Shown here piece by piece: positions 32,309 to 43,625 of a stretch of DNA of 64,000 bases; position 1 is the first letter of the stretch, and each line of letters opens with the position of its first letter. The DNA comes from Hyphodiscus hymeniophilus (lineage: Eukaryota > Ascomycota > Leotiomycetes > Helotiales > Hyphodiscaceae): the NCBI GenBank assembly GCA_016508695.1, contig VNKQ01000004.1, positions 1,550,001 to 1,614,000 of the forward strand, given 5' to 3'. The notes under the pieces were generated by a model that saw only the letters and a program-made list of their open reading frames with translations, was not told where the DNA came from and did no database searches. Both the position numbers and the translations under genes were made by a program.

Positions 32309-33069
32309 ATGTCTCAGCAACAGAGCCCCATTAGACACCGCCAGTCCTCTACTGCAACCAACGTGGGGACCCCTTCCAAACCCCTGACAGAGAGGACGTG
32401 CCCACAACATTTCCTTTGAAGAACTTCCAGACGAGCTACAAGTACGAATATGAGAGCATGTAGTACTTGCCTCCCCACTCCGCGTTGTAGAAGTCTCATC
32501 CCAAAGCCGCAAATCCTGCTACATCTCCCCTACACTGGCGCCACGGCTGCTCCATCTGTGCTCTGCTTCTCGTCGTGCTGCACTTTGAAAGTACCAGCCT
32601 CTCACTCTAGGGACTCACTTCACAGGCACGTATGTGGATTGGGAGGAGGACACTATACTCCTCGTCGACGGTGTGGTCTTTGTTCAGAAAAGTTTCAACA
32701 GAGATCCTGAACAGCCAACGCCGGCGTTGTGATTGAAAACTGCAAGAGAGTTGCTCTAAACAGTGAGACGCTCATGAAGATGTGAAAGAAACTGCCTGCT
32801 TTGGTGATTTCCCATTCATCACCTTGCAGAGACGGTTTCCACGATGCTGGCGTCCTGCGTAGTGTGATGGCGAATATCGCATGAGGGCTGAACCATCCCA
32901 TGGAGACTTCCCGCTGCGGCATTTCTTGGAATTGCAGGAGATTACCGAGATCTTGTACCTGCCGGATGGAGAAGGAGATATAAATCTTGAGAAGCTTGAA
33001 AGATATCATGTAGGAGTTCTAGATGAGCCTGAATCTCCCATCACACGGTCACGGAGAAGACTTGACTGA
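32309..33069 (+). pseudogene. 2EXR-domain protein pseudogene
   Basis: Reading frame 32388-32735 encodes the 2EXR pattern: SFEELPDELQVRI, a TGA at 32451, EHVVLASPLRVVEV, RLLHLCSASRRAAL, a TGA at 32586, KYQPLTLGTHF, TYVDWEEDTILLVDG. In intact members the first stop is normally Trp (ELRxKIW), and the second lies in the usual EALKxY context. Upstream, an ATG at 32309 (MSQQQSPIRHRQ) is in another frame with no credible intron between. Downstream, family-like pieces continue in a second frame (IENCKRVALNSETLMKM) and a third (FPLRHFLELQEITEILYLP, then EKLERYHVGVLDEPESP to 33069). Two in-frame stops and two or more frame changes make this a decayed gene. Function of 2EXR proteins is unknown. Confidence 0.7.
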
Positions 33070-34590
33070 GTTCAGAGCGTGCTGGCAAGCGGTGGACCTT
33101 GCATTCAGACCTCAGTTGCCAGTGCAACTCGAGGACGAGAGAGACTTTTCATAGGGGAAGCGAAGACTTTGAAGTGGGCGGGGACTATTTGAGGGTCATG
33201 TCGTGAGAGAAAGTGTTCATTGGGACTATGCAGAAGTTGCTGTTTGCTTTAAAAGTTCGCTCTTATGAGTTCAAATTTGCCTCGATCAATACATTCCAAA
33301 TAAAGCTATCCACCATCGAGCCAGCACGGAGTACTCTCGTGATATGAACACGGTGCTTGGAACTACCACAGCCAAAGGCTTTAGAACCCTCCTCATTCCA
33401 CATATATCCCGTCACGTGCACTACTCACCCTCCCCCTCCTCCTCCCCGTAAGAAGCAACTGCACACGAGCACGACCTCTCTCCTCCTCGCTGCTTTTCCA
33501 GCCCGGTCATCGATCTTATCAGCCGCAAGGGAGCGCCCTTTCCCACCCCATCCATACTAGCCAACCTGACCCGTCACCCTGCTGCTTCAGAAGACCAAAG
33601 GAAGCCGATTCCCAAAAGGGCAACACCACCTTGGGCAAGCCATGGGAAGTATGTATACTTCGCTTGCCTCGCTAGTTGCCAGTGAGTGCCCCACCAATGA
33701 AAGGTTCAGGTTCGGGTTCTCCCCACAGAGCCAGGACCTAGCGAGGGCACTTTTGCTCCGGATCACCGAGGAGCCAGTGTTTGTCTTGCGTTTTGGTGTG
33801 GGGAAGGAGCCCACACCTACTCCGTACAGTGACCTACTGCAGAGCCCCTGCTTTCCCTTCATGCTTTGGGATATGGACGAGCGGGAAGACGAGTCAGGTA
33901 ATGGAGTGGGACGGTGTGAATATTAATCAGTCCGATCCGGGCGTGCATTAAGGAGGGGGGGATGAAGGGAAGGGAAATGTATCCGGCAGTGCGTGATAGG
34001 GGTCCTTGATTGGTGGAGGGCGCATCCGAGGGAAAGATGGAGGGAAGATGGGTGGCCAGAAGAGTGGCCAGAGTACTGATTACTATTTCCGGGTCAGTGG
34101 AATATTAATATCCTGCGTTGTTGGAGTGTTATTATGTTGATGGGCTTTACCATGTCTATCGTCTAGACAGTAGTATGTAGTACAATGCATGTTAGGACTA
34201 GTGAAACGTCGAACAGATCCTACACTATCTCTGTACCATCCTAGCCGACAGATGTGGATGTGAGTTTCATCATTGTCCTCTATTCTGCTCTGCTCTGGTG
34301 CTCTGTATATCTCCGAATCTTGGCGGGGGCTTATCGCCGAGAAGCCCCCTCCCCTCTCTCGCATTCCTTTCTCGCGAACGCGGGGCTCTTCTCTCGCCGG
34401 AAAGTGTGCCGAGGCTTGAGCAAGAGCTCTCCCGAATTACACGAATTACACGGATTACCCAGATTTCATCCATGCAGGAGAGAGGGGGACAGTTGGGCGA
34501 GGCTGGATTTAGATTTGTATCTGATTCTGAATCGGGTGACGAGAGGAGTGGAGTGGGCTGTGACGATTGAGGAGTGAATGTTTGGTAGCA

Positions 34591-34637
34591 GTGAGGAAGT
34601 GAGGAAGTGAGGAAGTGAGGAAGTGAGGAAGTGAGGA
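34591..34637. repeat. 8-bp tandem repeat (GTGAGGAA)
   Basis: Five perfect copies of GTGAGGAA run from 34591 to 34630, with a partial sixth. Confidence 0.9.
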
Positions 34638-34872
34638 GTTAGGAGTGGATGGTGAGGCATCAAGGTCTAGACCGGAGCAGAAATGGAAGTGAGTGGTTTC
34701 TTTCAATGCTCCATGGGTGGCGTTGATCGGGGATGTCGAGCGGGGGAGGGGAAGTAATATGGAATCACGTAGGTACGTATGTAAGGTAGTTATTAGTTAG
34801 ATAGACCAGGTAGGACAAAGGGATTCTGAGAGCTGTGGTCCAAGTCTAAGAAAGTCCAAGTCCCAAGTCCTA

Positions 34873-34898
34873 CCATCCATCCATCCATCCATCCATCC
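34873..34898. repeat. CCAT microsatellite
   Basis: Six consecutive CCAT units with a trailing CC occur in the upstream region of the aldehyde dehydrogenase gene. Confidence 0.9.
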
Positions 34899-35371
34899 TT
34901 CAACCCCACCATATGACCACATTGGTGGCACTCCATCCCTCCTTGTTCTCCACTTCCGAAAGCTGCGAGTAAGAAGACTGGCAGAGGCAGAGGCAGAAAG
35001 AAAGAAGCAGCTGCACAAGAAGAGACGAAGAGAAGCTACAGTACCCTTACAAGCTAGATCCCGGGGCTTGCTTGCTTGCTTGGTTTTCCTTCTACCGTAG
35101 CTGTCATAGCTGTCTACCTACGGAGGGTAGTTTGCCCCCCCGATTTCCGTCGTACATCGGCTATCAATCAATCCCCTCGTAGCCATTCTTTGAGGCGGGC
35201 TCCATCAATATTGTCCAGTCTTCTCAAACACTACTTGTACTCAACACTACCCCGCTCCTCTTCCCTCTCCCTCCTATTTCCTCTTTCCTCTTCATTTACA
35301 ACGCCTCTGTGCAAAAGACTTAAAAAGACTTCTAAGACACCCCCCGTCGCACAATCAATACTATCATCATC

Positions 35372-37015
35372 ATGACTTCAATCGAACTCTCAACGCCGTC
35401 AACTGGCAAATATACCCAACCCACTGGACTGTAAGCCTATCCTCTCCACCTGACGTACCTTCCTCCCCCGCACCCCCCCCCCCCCCCCCCCCAACTTCCT
35501 CAGTCAGCACTAACACGATCGCCCGTCAGGTTCATCAACAACGAATTCGTCAAGGGTGTCGAGGGAAAGACCTTCGAGACCATCAATCCTTCTACCGAAG
35601 AGGTTATCTGCTCAGTCCACGAGGCCACAGACAAAGATGTCGATGTCGCGGTAGCGGCTGCCCGCAAGGCTTACGACACAGTATGGAGAAAGGAGACACC
35701 AGAGAACCGAGGAAAGCTTCTGGTCAAGCTCGCCGATCTTTTCGAGAAGAACATTGATATCTTGGCGGCCGTTGAGACTCTAGACAATGGAAAGGCCCTC
35801 TCGATGGCAAAGGGTGCAGATGTTCCCATGGCCGCGGGCTGCTTGAGATACTACGGTGGTTGGGCCGACAAGATCGAGGGAAAGGTTATCGACACAAATC
35901 CAGATACCTTCACATACACAAGACAAGAACCCGTAAGCTTCACGTCACGCTGCGCAATGATCCATATCTGACATAAACCACAGATCGGTGTTTGCGGTCA
36001 AATCATCCCGTGGAACTTCCCATTGCTCATGTGGGCATGGAAGATTGGTCCCGCTATTGCCACCGGTAACGTCGTCGTTCTCAAGTCTGCCGAACAGACG
36101 CCCCTCTCCGCTCTTGTGGCCGCCAGCCTTGTGAAGGAGGCTGGGTTCCCTCCAGGAGTCATCAACATCATCTCCGGCTTCGGAAAGACCGCAGGTGCTG
36201 CCATCTCATCCCACATGGATATTGACAAGGTCGCATTCACCGGTTCTACCGTTGTTGGCCGTCAAGTCATGAAGGCCGCAGCTGGCTCCAACTTGAAGAA
36301 GGTTACTCTGGAGCTCGGAGGTAAGTCACCAAACATCGTCTTCAACGACGCCGATATTGAAAACGCTATTTCATGGGTCAACTTTGGTATTTTCTTCAAC
36401 CACGGCCAATGCTGCTGTGCTGGTTCCCGTGTATATGTTCAATCTGGTATTTACGATAATTTTGTCGAGCGCTTCAAGGCTCGTGCCCTCCAAAACAAGG
36501 TCGGTGACCCATTCGGTGAAGATACCTTCCAAGGACCACAAGTTTCTCAGCTACAATATGACCGTATCATGGGCTATATTCAAGAGGGCAAGAAGGCTGG
36601 TGCAAAGGTCGAGACTGGTGGTGAGCGTCACGGTGACAAGGGATACTTCATCCAACCCACCATCTTCTCCAACGTTACCGAGGACATGAAGATCATGCAA
36701 GAGGAGATCTTCGGCCCCGTCTGCTCGATCGCGAAGTTCGAGACCGAAGAGGAGATCATCGCCACCGGAAACAACAGCACCTACGGTCTTGCTGCGGCCA
36801 TCCACACCACCAATCTCAACACTGCTCTCCGGGTCGCAAATTCCATCCACGCTGGTACCGTCTGGGTCAACTCGTACAACCTGCTGCACCACCAAGTTCC
36901 CTTCGGTGGATACAAGGAGTCCGGTATTGGACGAGAGCTCGGCGAGGCTGCACTGGCCAACTACACGCAAACAAAGTCCGTCTCCATTCGTCTGGGCGAT
37001 GCTCTCTTCGGTTAG
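35372..37015 (+). CDS. Aldehyde dehydrogenase (NAD(P)+)
   Basis: Exons 35372-35430, 35530-35932 and 35984-37015 give 497 aa, the usual ALDH length. The enzyme oxidises aldehydes to acids, in fungi mainly acetaldehyde to acetate. Visible motifs are the nucleotide-binding IIPWNFPLLMWAWKIGPA, the GFGKTAGAAIS and FTGSTVVGR turns, the general base Glu264 in VTLELGGKSPN, the nucleophile Cys298 in GQCCCAGSR (34 residues after the Glu, as in ALDH2), the EEIFGPV block, and the C-terminal PFGGYKESGIGRELG. There is no targeting peptide, so a cytosolic form is likely. Codon use is strongly C-biased in the third position, as expected for a highly expressed gene. Intron 1 contains a 20-base C run. The exact substrate cannot be set from sequence. 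Confidence 0.96.
35473..35492. repeat. Poly-C tract (20 C) in ALDH intron 1
   Basis: Twenty consecutive cytosines lie within the 99-nt first intron of the aldehyde dehydrogenase gene. The length is prone to sequencing and replication slippage. Confidence 0.95.
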
Positions 37016-37949
37016 GTTTTATCATAATGGGATGAAGGGTGGGAAATCAAATGTGTATATGAATAAGCTAGCTATTGCGCTGTGCTAATAAAACCAAACA
37101 AAATTGACACCAAGATGTTACTGAAAGCATAGACGAATCGTGGGCCTAGACTCTCCGTTCCCAGCCACCCAATTCTTGCCCAAAGTCAAGTCTCACTCAT
37201 CCTTTCCCCTCGGCTGTGATAGAGAAAGGACACTGCAAGGATGCCGATAAGGCGCCAAGGAAAATGTTCCAATCTTCTTCTTCCCAATCCTGAGGATCAG
37301 GGCACGAAGAATGAGACCTTCTCGTGAATCTCACTTTGTTTCTCTTCTGCATCGTAGGATATAATGTAATTAGATGTCGATCCTCATATCCTCGGTCAGC
37401 TCTGGTTGCGAAAACACGCCATGCCCAAGGCTGCATGCGGGGTCAGTGATGGATGATCTCACCCAAGCTCCTGCTGATACCTCGATAAGCGGGTGGCCGA
37501 TAAGCAACTGCCCTTTGACCCCAGGGCTTTCCACATGGACTTCTCTCGAGCACACACCATCTCACCGCTTGCGAATGGGCATCCCCTCCAATTGCTGCTC
37601 TGCATGCGTGCCACCTTCTCACTCACTCGCTACTGTGATTTGTGTGCAGAGTGAGAGTGAGAGTGCTAGCTCTGAGCAAGTCTAGCTCTTTCACATCCAG
37701 GGCATGGCTACATGGTACAGCTTAGGTGGGGAAATCGAGCTCCCTCTTTGTTCAATGGTTCAATGGCTTGGATTCTCCGGATGCTGACCCTATCTAACCG
37801 TCACAGCCTCTCTACTCTTCTCCTTCTGCCTTCCTTCCTTCCTCTCTTCTCCCCTCTCTCATCGCCCTATGTTCTATATTGCGAAAAGTGTCGCATTTGT
37901 TTGGTGTCCTACGAAGCTCTCAATCTGATTCCTTCACTACCCCCGCACC
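37016..37949. other. Intergenic
   Basis: The ALDH 3' UTR and the promoter of the phosphatase-fold gene. A T/C-rich stretch near 37800-37870 precedes the start codon. No further gene is supported. Confidence 0.5.
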
Positions 37950-40130
37950 ATGGCGCTCCTCCATCTCGCAGCCTTGCTCGGGCTCAGCACCACCGCCCTC
38001 GCACAGTCCCAGACAGTATGGGCTTCAGTAGTCTACACCTTCTATGGCGAGAAGATCCCCTCTCTCACCTCCGGACCCTACAATCTGACTCCCCTCGGCG
38101 CAAACCAGATGTTCGACGCAGGATCCTTCCTGCGAAGTCGTAACATTGATCCGCCAGAGAATGCGACGCAGCTCACCGGGCCAGCGCCCATCAATGGAAT
38201 CAGTCAATTCTCCATCGACAACTCGCAGATGTATGTCATGAGCACAGACGATGAGTTTATCGCGGGAAGTGCCACGGCGTTCATGCAGGGCTTCTATCCC
38301 CCACGCGGAGTGCCGATTCTGGATGAGCAGGATCTGCTGGCTAATGGGACATACGATGCGTTTCCGTTGGACAACTATCAGTATCCTAATATTGGGACTG
38401 TGAGCGAGCTTGATTTCAATTATATCTGGTGAGTTCGGCGAGTTCCCAGCCTCCCAATTCTTCAGTCCAGGATTGACTCCACTCCTCCGCAAACGGACGA
38501 GCTTGAGTGAACAGAGTTGATAGCTGGAGATAGGATTGCTGGAAATATTGGATGCACGAATTGGGCTATTTCCCAAGCGGAAGAACTCGAATCAACATCT
38601 TATGCCACGCAAACCGCGGCTACGACAGAGTTCTATCAATCTCTAGCCTCCACCGTCTTCTGGGAATACGACCCCTCAATTGGTACGCCTTGCCCTTTTT
38701 TCTGAACTCCAAATCTCAAGCCTTATGCTCTAAATTACCTCTCGAGCTTTCTGGCAGAATGTTGATAGCTCAAACCTTTGCCCTCTTGTCCAAATTACTA
38801 ACAATACAACCAGTCGACTACGAGAATGCCTGGATCCTCTACGAATATGCCCTTTACCAATACAACCACAACACCAGCCAGCCAATCTCATCTGAAGATC
38901 TCTCTCAACTCTATAACTTAGCCTCTCAGCAGCAGTTCGATCTCAACTCCCCAAATACTTTTGGCACTATTCCCTCAATTGCGGGAGCGACACTTGCTTC
39001 TGCCGTTCTTCAGCAGTTGCAGCATAATATCGCTTCGAATGGAGTCGCGGATAAGCTGACTCTACTTTTTGGATCCTTTGAGCCATTCCTTGCTTTCTTT
39101 GCGCTGTCTAATTTGGCGACTGGACAGAGTGGTGAACAGGTGCGTAATCAAGCTTCTATTCTCTTGGCAGACTGGCTTGACGTCTGTGATGAGGCATGGT
39201 CCTCCTGAACTGTCCCAATTCTCATAACCTGAGATCTATCCATTCCAGTGTCAAAGGCTAATCCCTAAATCCAGTTCAACACCCTTCCTCTCCACGGCTC
39301 CTTAATGACATTCGAGCTCTTTTCTAACGCTCCCAACTCCTCATCTGGAAACTCGAGCTCATCCTTCCCCACCGAAGATGAACGTGCGTACCCCCAAACA
39401 CCATCTGAAGCCAACCCCGCTAACTCTCCACGCCGTCATAGTATTTGTGCGATTCCTCTTCCGAAATGGTACATCCTCCACCACTCCGCTGGTCGAATAC
39501 TCCTTATTCAACCGTGGGCTAAACGAAGACGATATGTCCTGGTCTGACTTCGTGACTGACATGGGCGCATTCTCCCTCGACGATGTCAACGAGTGGTGTT
39601 CAGCCTGCGATGCCATCACGCTCTTCTGCGAGGCGATCGACGCTGATGTTTCGAATGACACGAGCAGTTGTGCGAGTGCAGGAGCGAAGAGGGAGATGAG
39701 TCCTGCTGTCGGAGGCGTTATTGGTGCGACCGTTACACTTGCTGTCTTGGTGCTGGGCGCGTTGACTGCGGCGCTCTGTGGGTTTAGATTGGAGTTCCGG
39801 CGCGGACTGAAGGGTCTGGATGAGGGAGCGGTTGGGGGGGTTGGTGTTCTAAAGAGGAGTGGGAGTGGAAAGGGAGGCGGATTCAAAGGCGCGGAGAAGT
39901 TGGCCTCTGATACAGATCTCACACTCAAAGGAGGCGCTGGCGCGAGCGTCATTCGCCACGAGAGGGTTGGGAGCTGGGAGTTGAATGATCAGAAGAATGG
40001 GAGCGCTCTCGACAAAGATGTGGAGAGTGGACGTATAGAGAGGGTTGTTTCTGGCGCGGACTATGGGCGGAGGAGCGAGGAGATGATGGATCCATTTGGG
40101 GATCCCGTCAAACCTCTGGATCAGGTCTAG
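37950..40130 (+). CDS. Membrane-anchored histidine-phosphatase-fold protein, catalytic residues lost
   Basis: Exons 37950-38428, 38534-38682, 38814-39139, 39275-39383 and 39442-40130 give 583 aa. The protein has a signal peptide (MALLHLAALLGLSTTALA), several N-glycosylation sites, an ectodomain with the branch-2 histidine phosphatase layout, a transmembrane helix at about 444-469 (VGGVIGATVTLAVLVLGALT) and a Gly/Ser-rich cytoplasmic tail. Where active enzymes have RHGxRxP this protein has FYGEKIP (31-37), and the later HD motif aligns with SF (297-298, in LLFGSFEPFLAFFALSNL). The nucleophilic His and acid Asp are therefore missing. Cysteines in EWCSACDAITLFCEA match the C-terminal region of fungal members. 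Intron 1 must end at GATAG (38533) to give NYIW then IAGNIGC. Likely a pseudoenzyme of the plasma membrane or wall surface. Confidence 0.82.
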
Positions 40131-41364
40131 TGGCTGATGGTTTCTATTATCATTTCTGGGCACACCAGGTGTTCTGGCTTGGGTCCTTTGCAGATCTGGA
40201 TTTCTTTTTGCTCCGATGGCATAGATGGGGAATGATGTTGGTTCGGATGGTTGGATTTCAGGATGATACCCTTCTCTGTCTCTCACTATATACCCCTTCC
40301 GAATGATGCGTTGCGTGTCGGGATTGCTTTACCTTTAGAAGGAGGCGTTGCGGTGGATTGGAGTCTGGGTTTGGCAGTCTCGAACATAGTAAACATACCA
40401 ATCCAAGTCTCCTCGTCAAGAAACCTCTCCCTCCCCCAATTCTCTAGGCAAGCGATCTGCTCGATAATAGATCGCCCCCCTCCTCGATCTTGCAGTTCGG
40501 AACACGCATCGACAGTTCAGACCTCTCATCTCGTCAATGAGCGCACATGCAATCCGACACCCATGATAGAAAAGCAACAGAACCTCCCCTCCTCCCCAAA
40601 AGCCAGACGATAAAGTACTTGTTCGAACCACGCCCTCTGCCCCTGAAACGCTCTCGCTTCGCTCCGCCCCTGTCGATTCCCAACCGTGCCGAGGCATCAA
40701 ATGCCAAACCGGTCCCCTGGGAATCTGAATCTGTTGAGCGGCACTCACCGAAAGCCCTGAGCGCTCAAAAGAGGGATGGATACGGCAGGTCCGTCGTGAT
40801 TGGCCGATCCGACAAGGCCAGCCTCATATAATACCTCCTTGGTACAAAGTTTCCAAGTAATCGGTTCTACACCAAGGTCCGCTTACTCGAGCCCTCTCAA
40901 CGCTTTGGAGAGGTGAGGCGTGGTGGGGGGGTTTTGGATAGGGGGCCTCGGCGTCACCTTGTACAAGTGTCAAGTACGTACCTAGGCAGGTCCAGGAAAT
41001 ACAGAGTTGTATGGATGGAGCGTTCTTTTTTCCCCACGCGTCACTTCACTCGGTCCGTTCTATGGGTACGAGAGGTCTTATAAGGTTGGACGCTAAGGCC
41101 GAGTTGTTTCGTTCGTTGTTCTTGTGCGTAGGCATCAGTCTGGTGGGTTCGTCGATCGGTAAGAGTGCCTAGAGAGGTATATATCTCTTACATCCTGCGA
41201 TTCTTACCAACGTACGACACTGTATTCAAAACTTGTCTTCTTGTTGCGTTCGAGATTCCACTCCGACCCTGAGCAGCCATTGGTGTCTGCTTTAACTATC
41301 TTGCCAAAGAGGCAAGCTCTGTTGTAACGAGAGGAGTCTTTCGTCTACAACCAAGCCCGCGAAG
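40131..41364. other. Intergenic
   Basis: About 1.2 kb between two co-oriented genes. Open frames near 40251-40831 have no motif. The 3' part is the promoter of the DUF829 gene. Confidence 0.5.
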
Positions 41365-42407
41365 ATGCCATCCAGAACTCTCCCACCGGAGCACGGCGAC
41401 GCCAAACCTCTGGTATCAAAACCCCTCTCGGCATTCACGCGCCTCTCCAAAAGAGTCAGCCTCTACACCCCACCAACCCACGCCACCACCCCCAGCCCTC
41501 CCTCCGACCCGACCACAATCCTCCTCTGCTCCTGGCTGAACGCCGCCCCAAAGCACATCGACTACTACGCCAGCTCCTACATGCGCCTCTACCCCTCCGC
41601 CCGCATCATCCTCACCCAGATCACCACGGCCGAGTTCCTCTTCCACTCCGAGACCCGGCGAAGAGCCGACGTCCGCGAAGCCGTCTCGGCCCTCCTCGCG
41701 CCCGACCAGGACAACGAGAGCCTCCTCGTGCACGCCCTGAGCAACGGCGGCGCGAAGCGCTCCTTCGCCGTCGCGGGCGCGTACCGCGAACTCACGGGTC
41801 GAGCGCTGCCCGCGGACGCCTACGTGCTGGACTGCGCGCCGGGCATCCCGCAGTTCAGGAGGGACGTCCACGCGCTGACCGTCCCGGCTGCCGCGTGGCC
41901 GCTGTACCGGTGGCTGCCGTACATGGCAGTCACGCTGGGCGTCGTGTGCGCCGTGTACGTCGCGGTGAACTGGCTGCCGACGTGGGTGTGGCATGATCTG
42001 GTGTGGAGACCGACGTTGGGCACGAACGACGCCGGGTTCTTCCCGCTTAGCTGCGTGAGGGGATATGTTTACAGCAAGGAGGATCGGGCGATGGATTGGA
42101 AGGTGAGAATGCCTTGTGCCTTAGTTTCGTTCTCATCTTTGTCCATGTCTCGTCTGTTCAGACAAGGGGTGGATCGTTTGGATTCTCACTTATTCTTATA
42201 TAACTCGCCGGTGTTGGAAAATTGCTGATTGTTGGTGTTCAGGACATCGAGAAGCATGCCGCAGTAGCGGAGACGAAGGGATACACGGTTCGTAGGAAGC
42301 TGATTGAGGGCGCGGGGCACGTCCAGTTGTTCAAAGGGAAGGGTGGTGAGAAGGATTACTGGGACTTCGTGACTGGGCTCTGGGACTTGGGTATGGGTGG
42401 GAAATAG
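41365..42407 (+). CDS. TMEM53/DUF829 alpha/beta-hydrolase-like protein
   Basis: Exons 41365-42102 and 42243-42407 give 300 aa; the 140-nt intron is in phase 0. The pattern is that of DUF829/TMEM53: TTILLCSWLNAAPKHIDYYA near the N-terminus, then YMRLYPSARIILTQ, the elbow-like LLVHALSNGGAKRS, a hydrophobic span YMAVTLGVVCAVYVAVNWLP, SKEDRAMDWK, and the closing RRKLIEGAGHVQLFKGKGGEKDYW. The Ser in ALSNGG and the His in GAGHVQL fall where the alpha/beta-hydrolase fold has its nucleophile and histidine. Human TMEM53 is a nuclear-envelope protein; the fungal role is not established. Exon 1 is unusually GC-rich, with strong G/C third positions compared with its neighbours. Confidence 0.8.
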
Positions 42408-42923
42408 ACGGGGCTTGGTGGTCTTGAGATTAATGTGTTGTAACGAGGTTCGGTTGCATGGCTGAGGGAAGTCTAGTAAGGTTCGGGGAACGGAAGGGGC
42501 TTAACGATAAGATCTGAGGTCTGAATCTCGATGTTTGTTCCGAACCACTTTATTCAGGAGGAGGCAATCTATCTTCGAGCAGATCGGCTTGTCTGGGGGA
42601 TTGGTGAGTGAGAGCTTTCTTTGACGAGGAGGCTTGGAGTGATCTGGCTTCCTGAACTCATTACCCCGATCATCTCCTGTCATGTTGCATTTTTTTCTCA
42701 CTAATCCTGATTCTCCCTCATACGCGTGCCATGTTGGATACGCAGCTGGTTCTGCAATCCTCTAGTGGCAGTTCATTAAATGCATATAGAGCGGCTGCGG
42801 CGACACTCAGGAGGGAAGCATCACTGCTTTGTCGGTCAGAGAAGCGCCAGACTAGGAAGTCAGAGATTGTTAGGAAGTTTTCGATTACGACGCTTGGCAA
42901 GATTCAACCTAGAGCTGCTTCAG
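42408..42923. other. Intergenic, convergent 3' ends
   Basis: Half a kilobase between the ends of the DUF829 and isochorismatase genes; nothing supported. Confidence 0.55.
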
Positions 42924-43625
42924 TCAAGTTTTTTTTACCAATTCGTTAGATACCTCGTCTCCCACACTCTTCACCTTACACTTCCCTCCCAACCACCCGC
43001 CCCACAACTCCAGGACCTCCTCCGTCTTCACAACCGTGGCAAACTCCTGCAAGCTCTCCGCATTGACCATATGCACCACCTCGGCCTCAAATCCACCCTC
43101 GCTCTTCCTCCACGCCGCCGTCGCATCCTGCACGAAGACCACCTCTCCCCTCTCCCCATCCCCGCCGTCACAGACGCCCAGGTTCGCCGCCATCCGCGTC
43201 GTAGTGCTAACGCAGTGATCCGTCGTCAGGCCGATCAGGTACAGCGTTCCCTGTCGGCCGCCAAAATGCCTCCTCACGACCTCCTCAAGATCGGTGCCGA
43301 TGAAGGCGGAGTTCACGTTCTTCTGCACGACGAGCTCGGTGGGCAACGGGGCTGCGAAGGCTTGGATCGCGAAGCCAGGGGACGTCGTGGCGAGGAGCGA
43401 GAAGGGGTCCCGGGACGCATGCACTATGTGGATGATCTTGTGGGGTGATGAGTTCTGGGAGTTTGTCGTTGAGGAGACGAGGTAGCGGTAGGCTGTCAGG
43501 ATGGATTCCGCATTGGTCTCAAATGAGGGGTTACTTCGGGATGCGCCCCAGTATGTCGGGTGCTTGAAGCCATCCTGGATATCGATCACCAGAAGCGCTG
43601 TGTTGGATCGCTTTGGAGATGTCAT
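42924..43625 (-). CDS. Isochorismatase-family cysteine hydrolase
   Basis: A single exon on the minus strand gives 233 aa. The catalytic triad of the family is visible: Asp in ALLVIDIQDGF, Lys in VVQKNVNSAFIGT and Cys in GLTTDHCVSTTTR. The length and the block LYLIGLTTDHCVSTT followed by FVQDATAA fit the stand-alone cysteine hydrolases (nicotinamidase, isochorismatase and carbamoylase relatives) widespread in ascomycetes. There is no signal peptide. The Trp and Tyr near the N-terminus (HPTYWGASRSN) suggest a subfamily with a larger pocket, but the substrate is not readable. Some plant pathogens secrete isochorismatases against salicylate synthesis; no evidence here supports that role. Confidence 0.88.
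   Translation of the reverse strand: MTSPKRSNTALLVIDIQDGFKHPTYWGASRSNPSFETNAESILTAYRYLVSSTTNSQNSSPHKIIHIVHASRDPFSLLATTSPGFAIQAFAAPLPTELVVQKNVNSAFIGTDLEEVVRRHFGGRQGTLYLIGLTTDHCVSTTTRMAANLGVCDGGDGERGEVVFVQDATAAWRKSEGGFEAEVVHMVNAESLQEFATVVKTEEVLELWGGWLGGKCKVKSVGDEVSNELVKKT

Larger units (their letters stand above)
33070..35371. other. Long upstream region of the aldehyde dehydrogenase gene
   Basis: About 2.3 kb with low-complexity patches and no supported gene. Towards 35371 the sequence becomes C/T-rich, as in long fungal 5' leaders. Confidence 0.5.

Noticed and set aside
25697..33300. A CRISPR-like or toxin-antitoxin array in the repeat-bearing region
   Set aside because: The organism is eukaryotic, and the 15-bp repeat is directly tandem without spacers.
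37950..40130. Idea that the histidine-phosphatase gene is a pseudogene
   Set aside because: All five exons join in frame to a 583-aa product with signal peptide, cysteines and transmembrane helix; only the catalytic residues are changed.
41416..41994. 192-codon minus-strand frame opposite the DUF829 gene
   Set aside because: It is a GC-driven shadow of the well-supported plus-strand exon.
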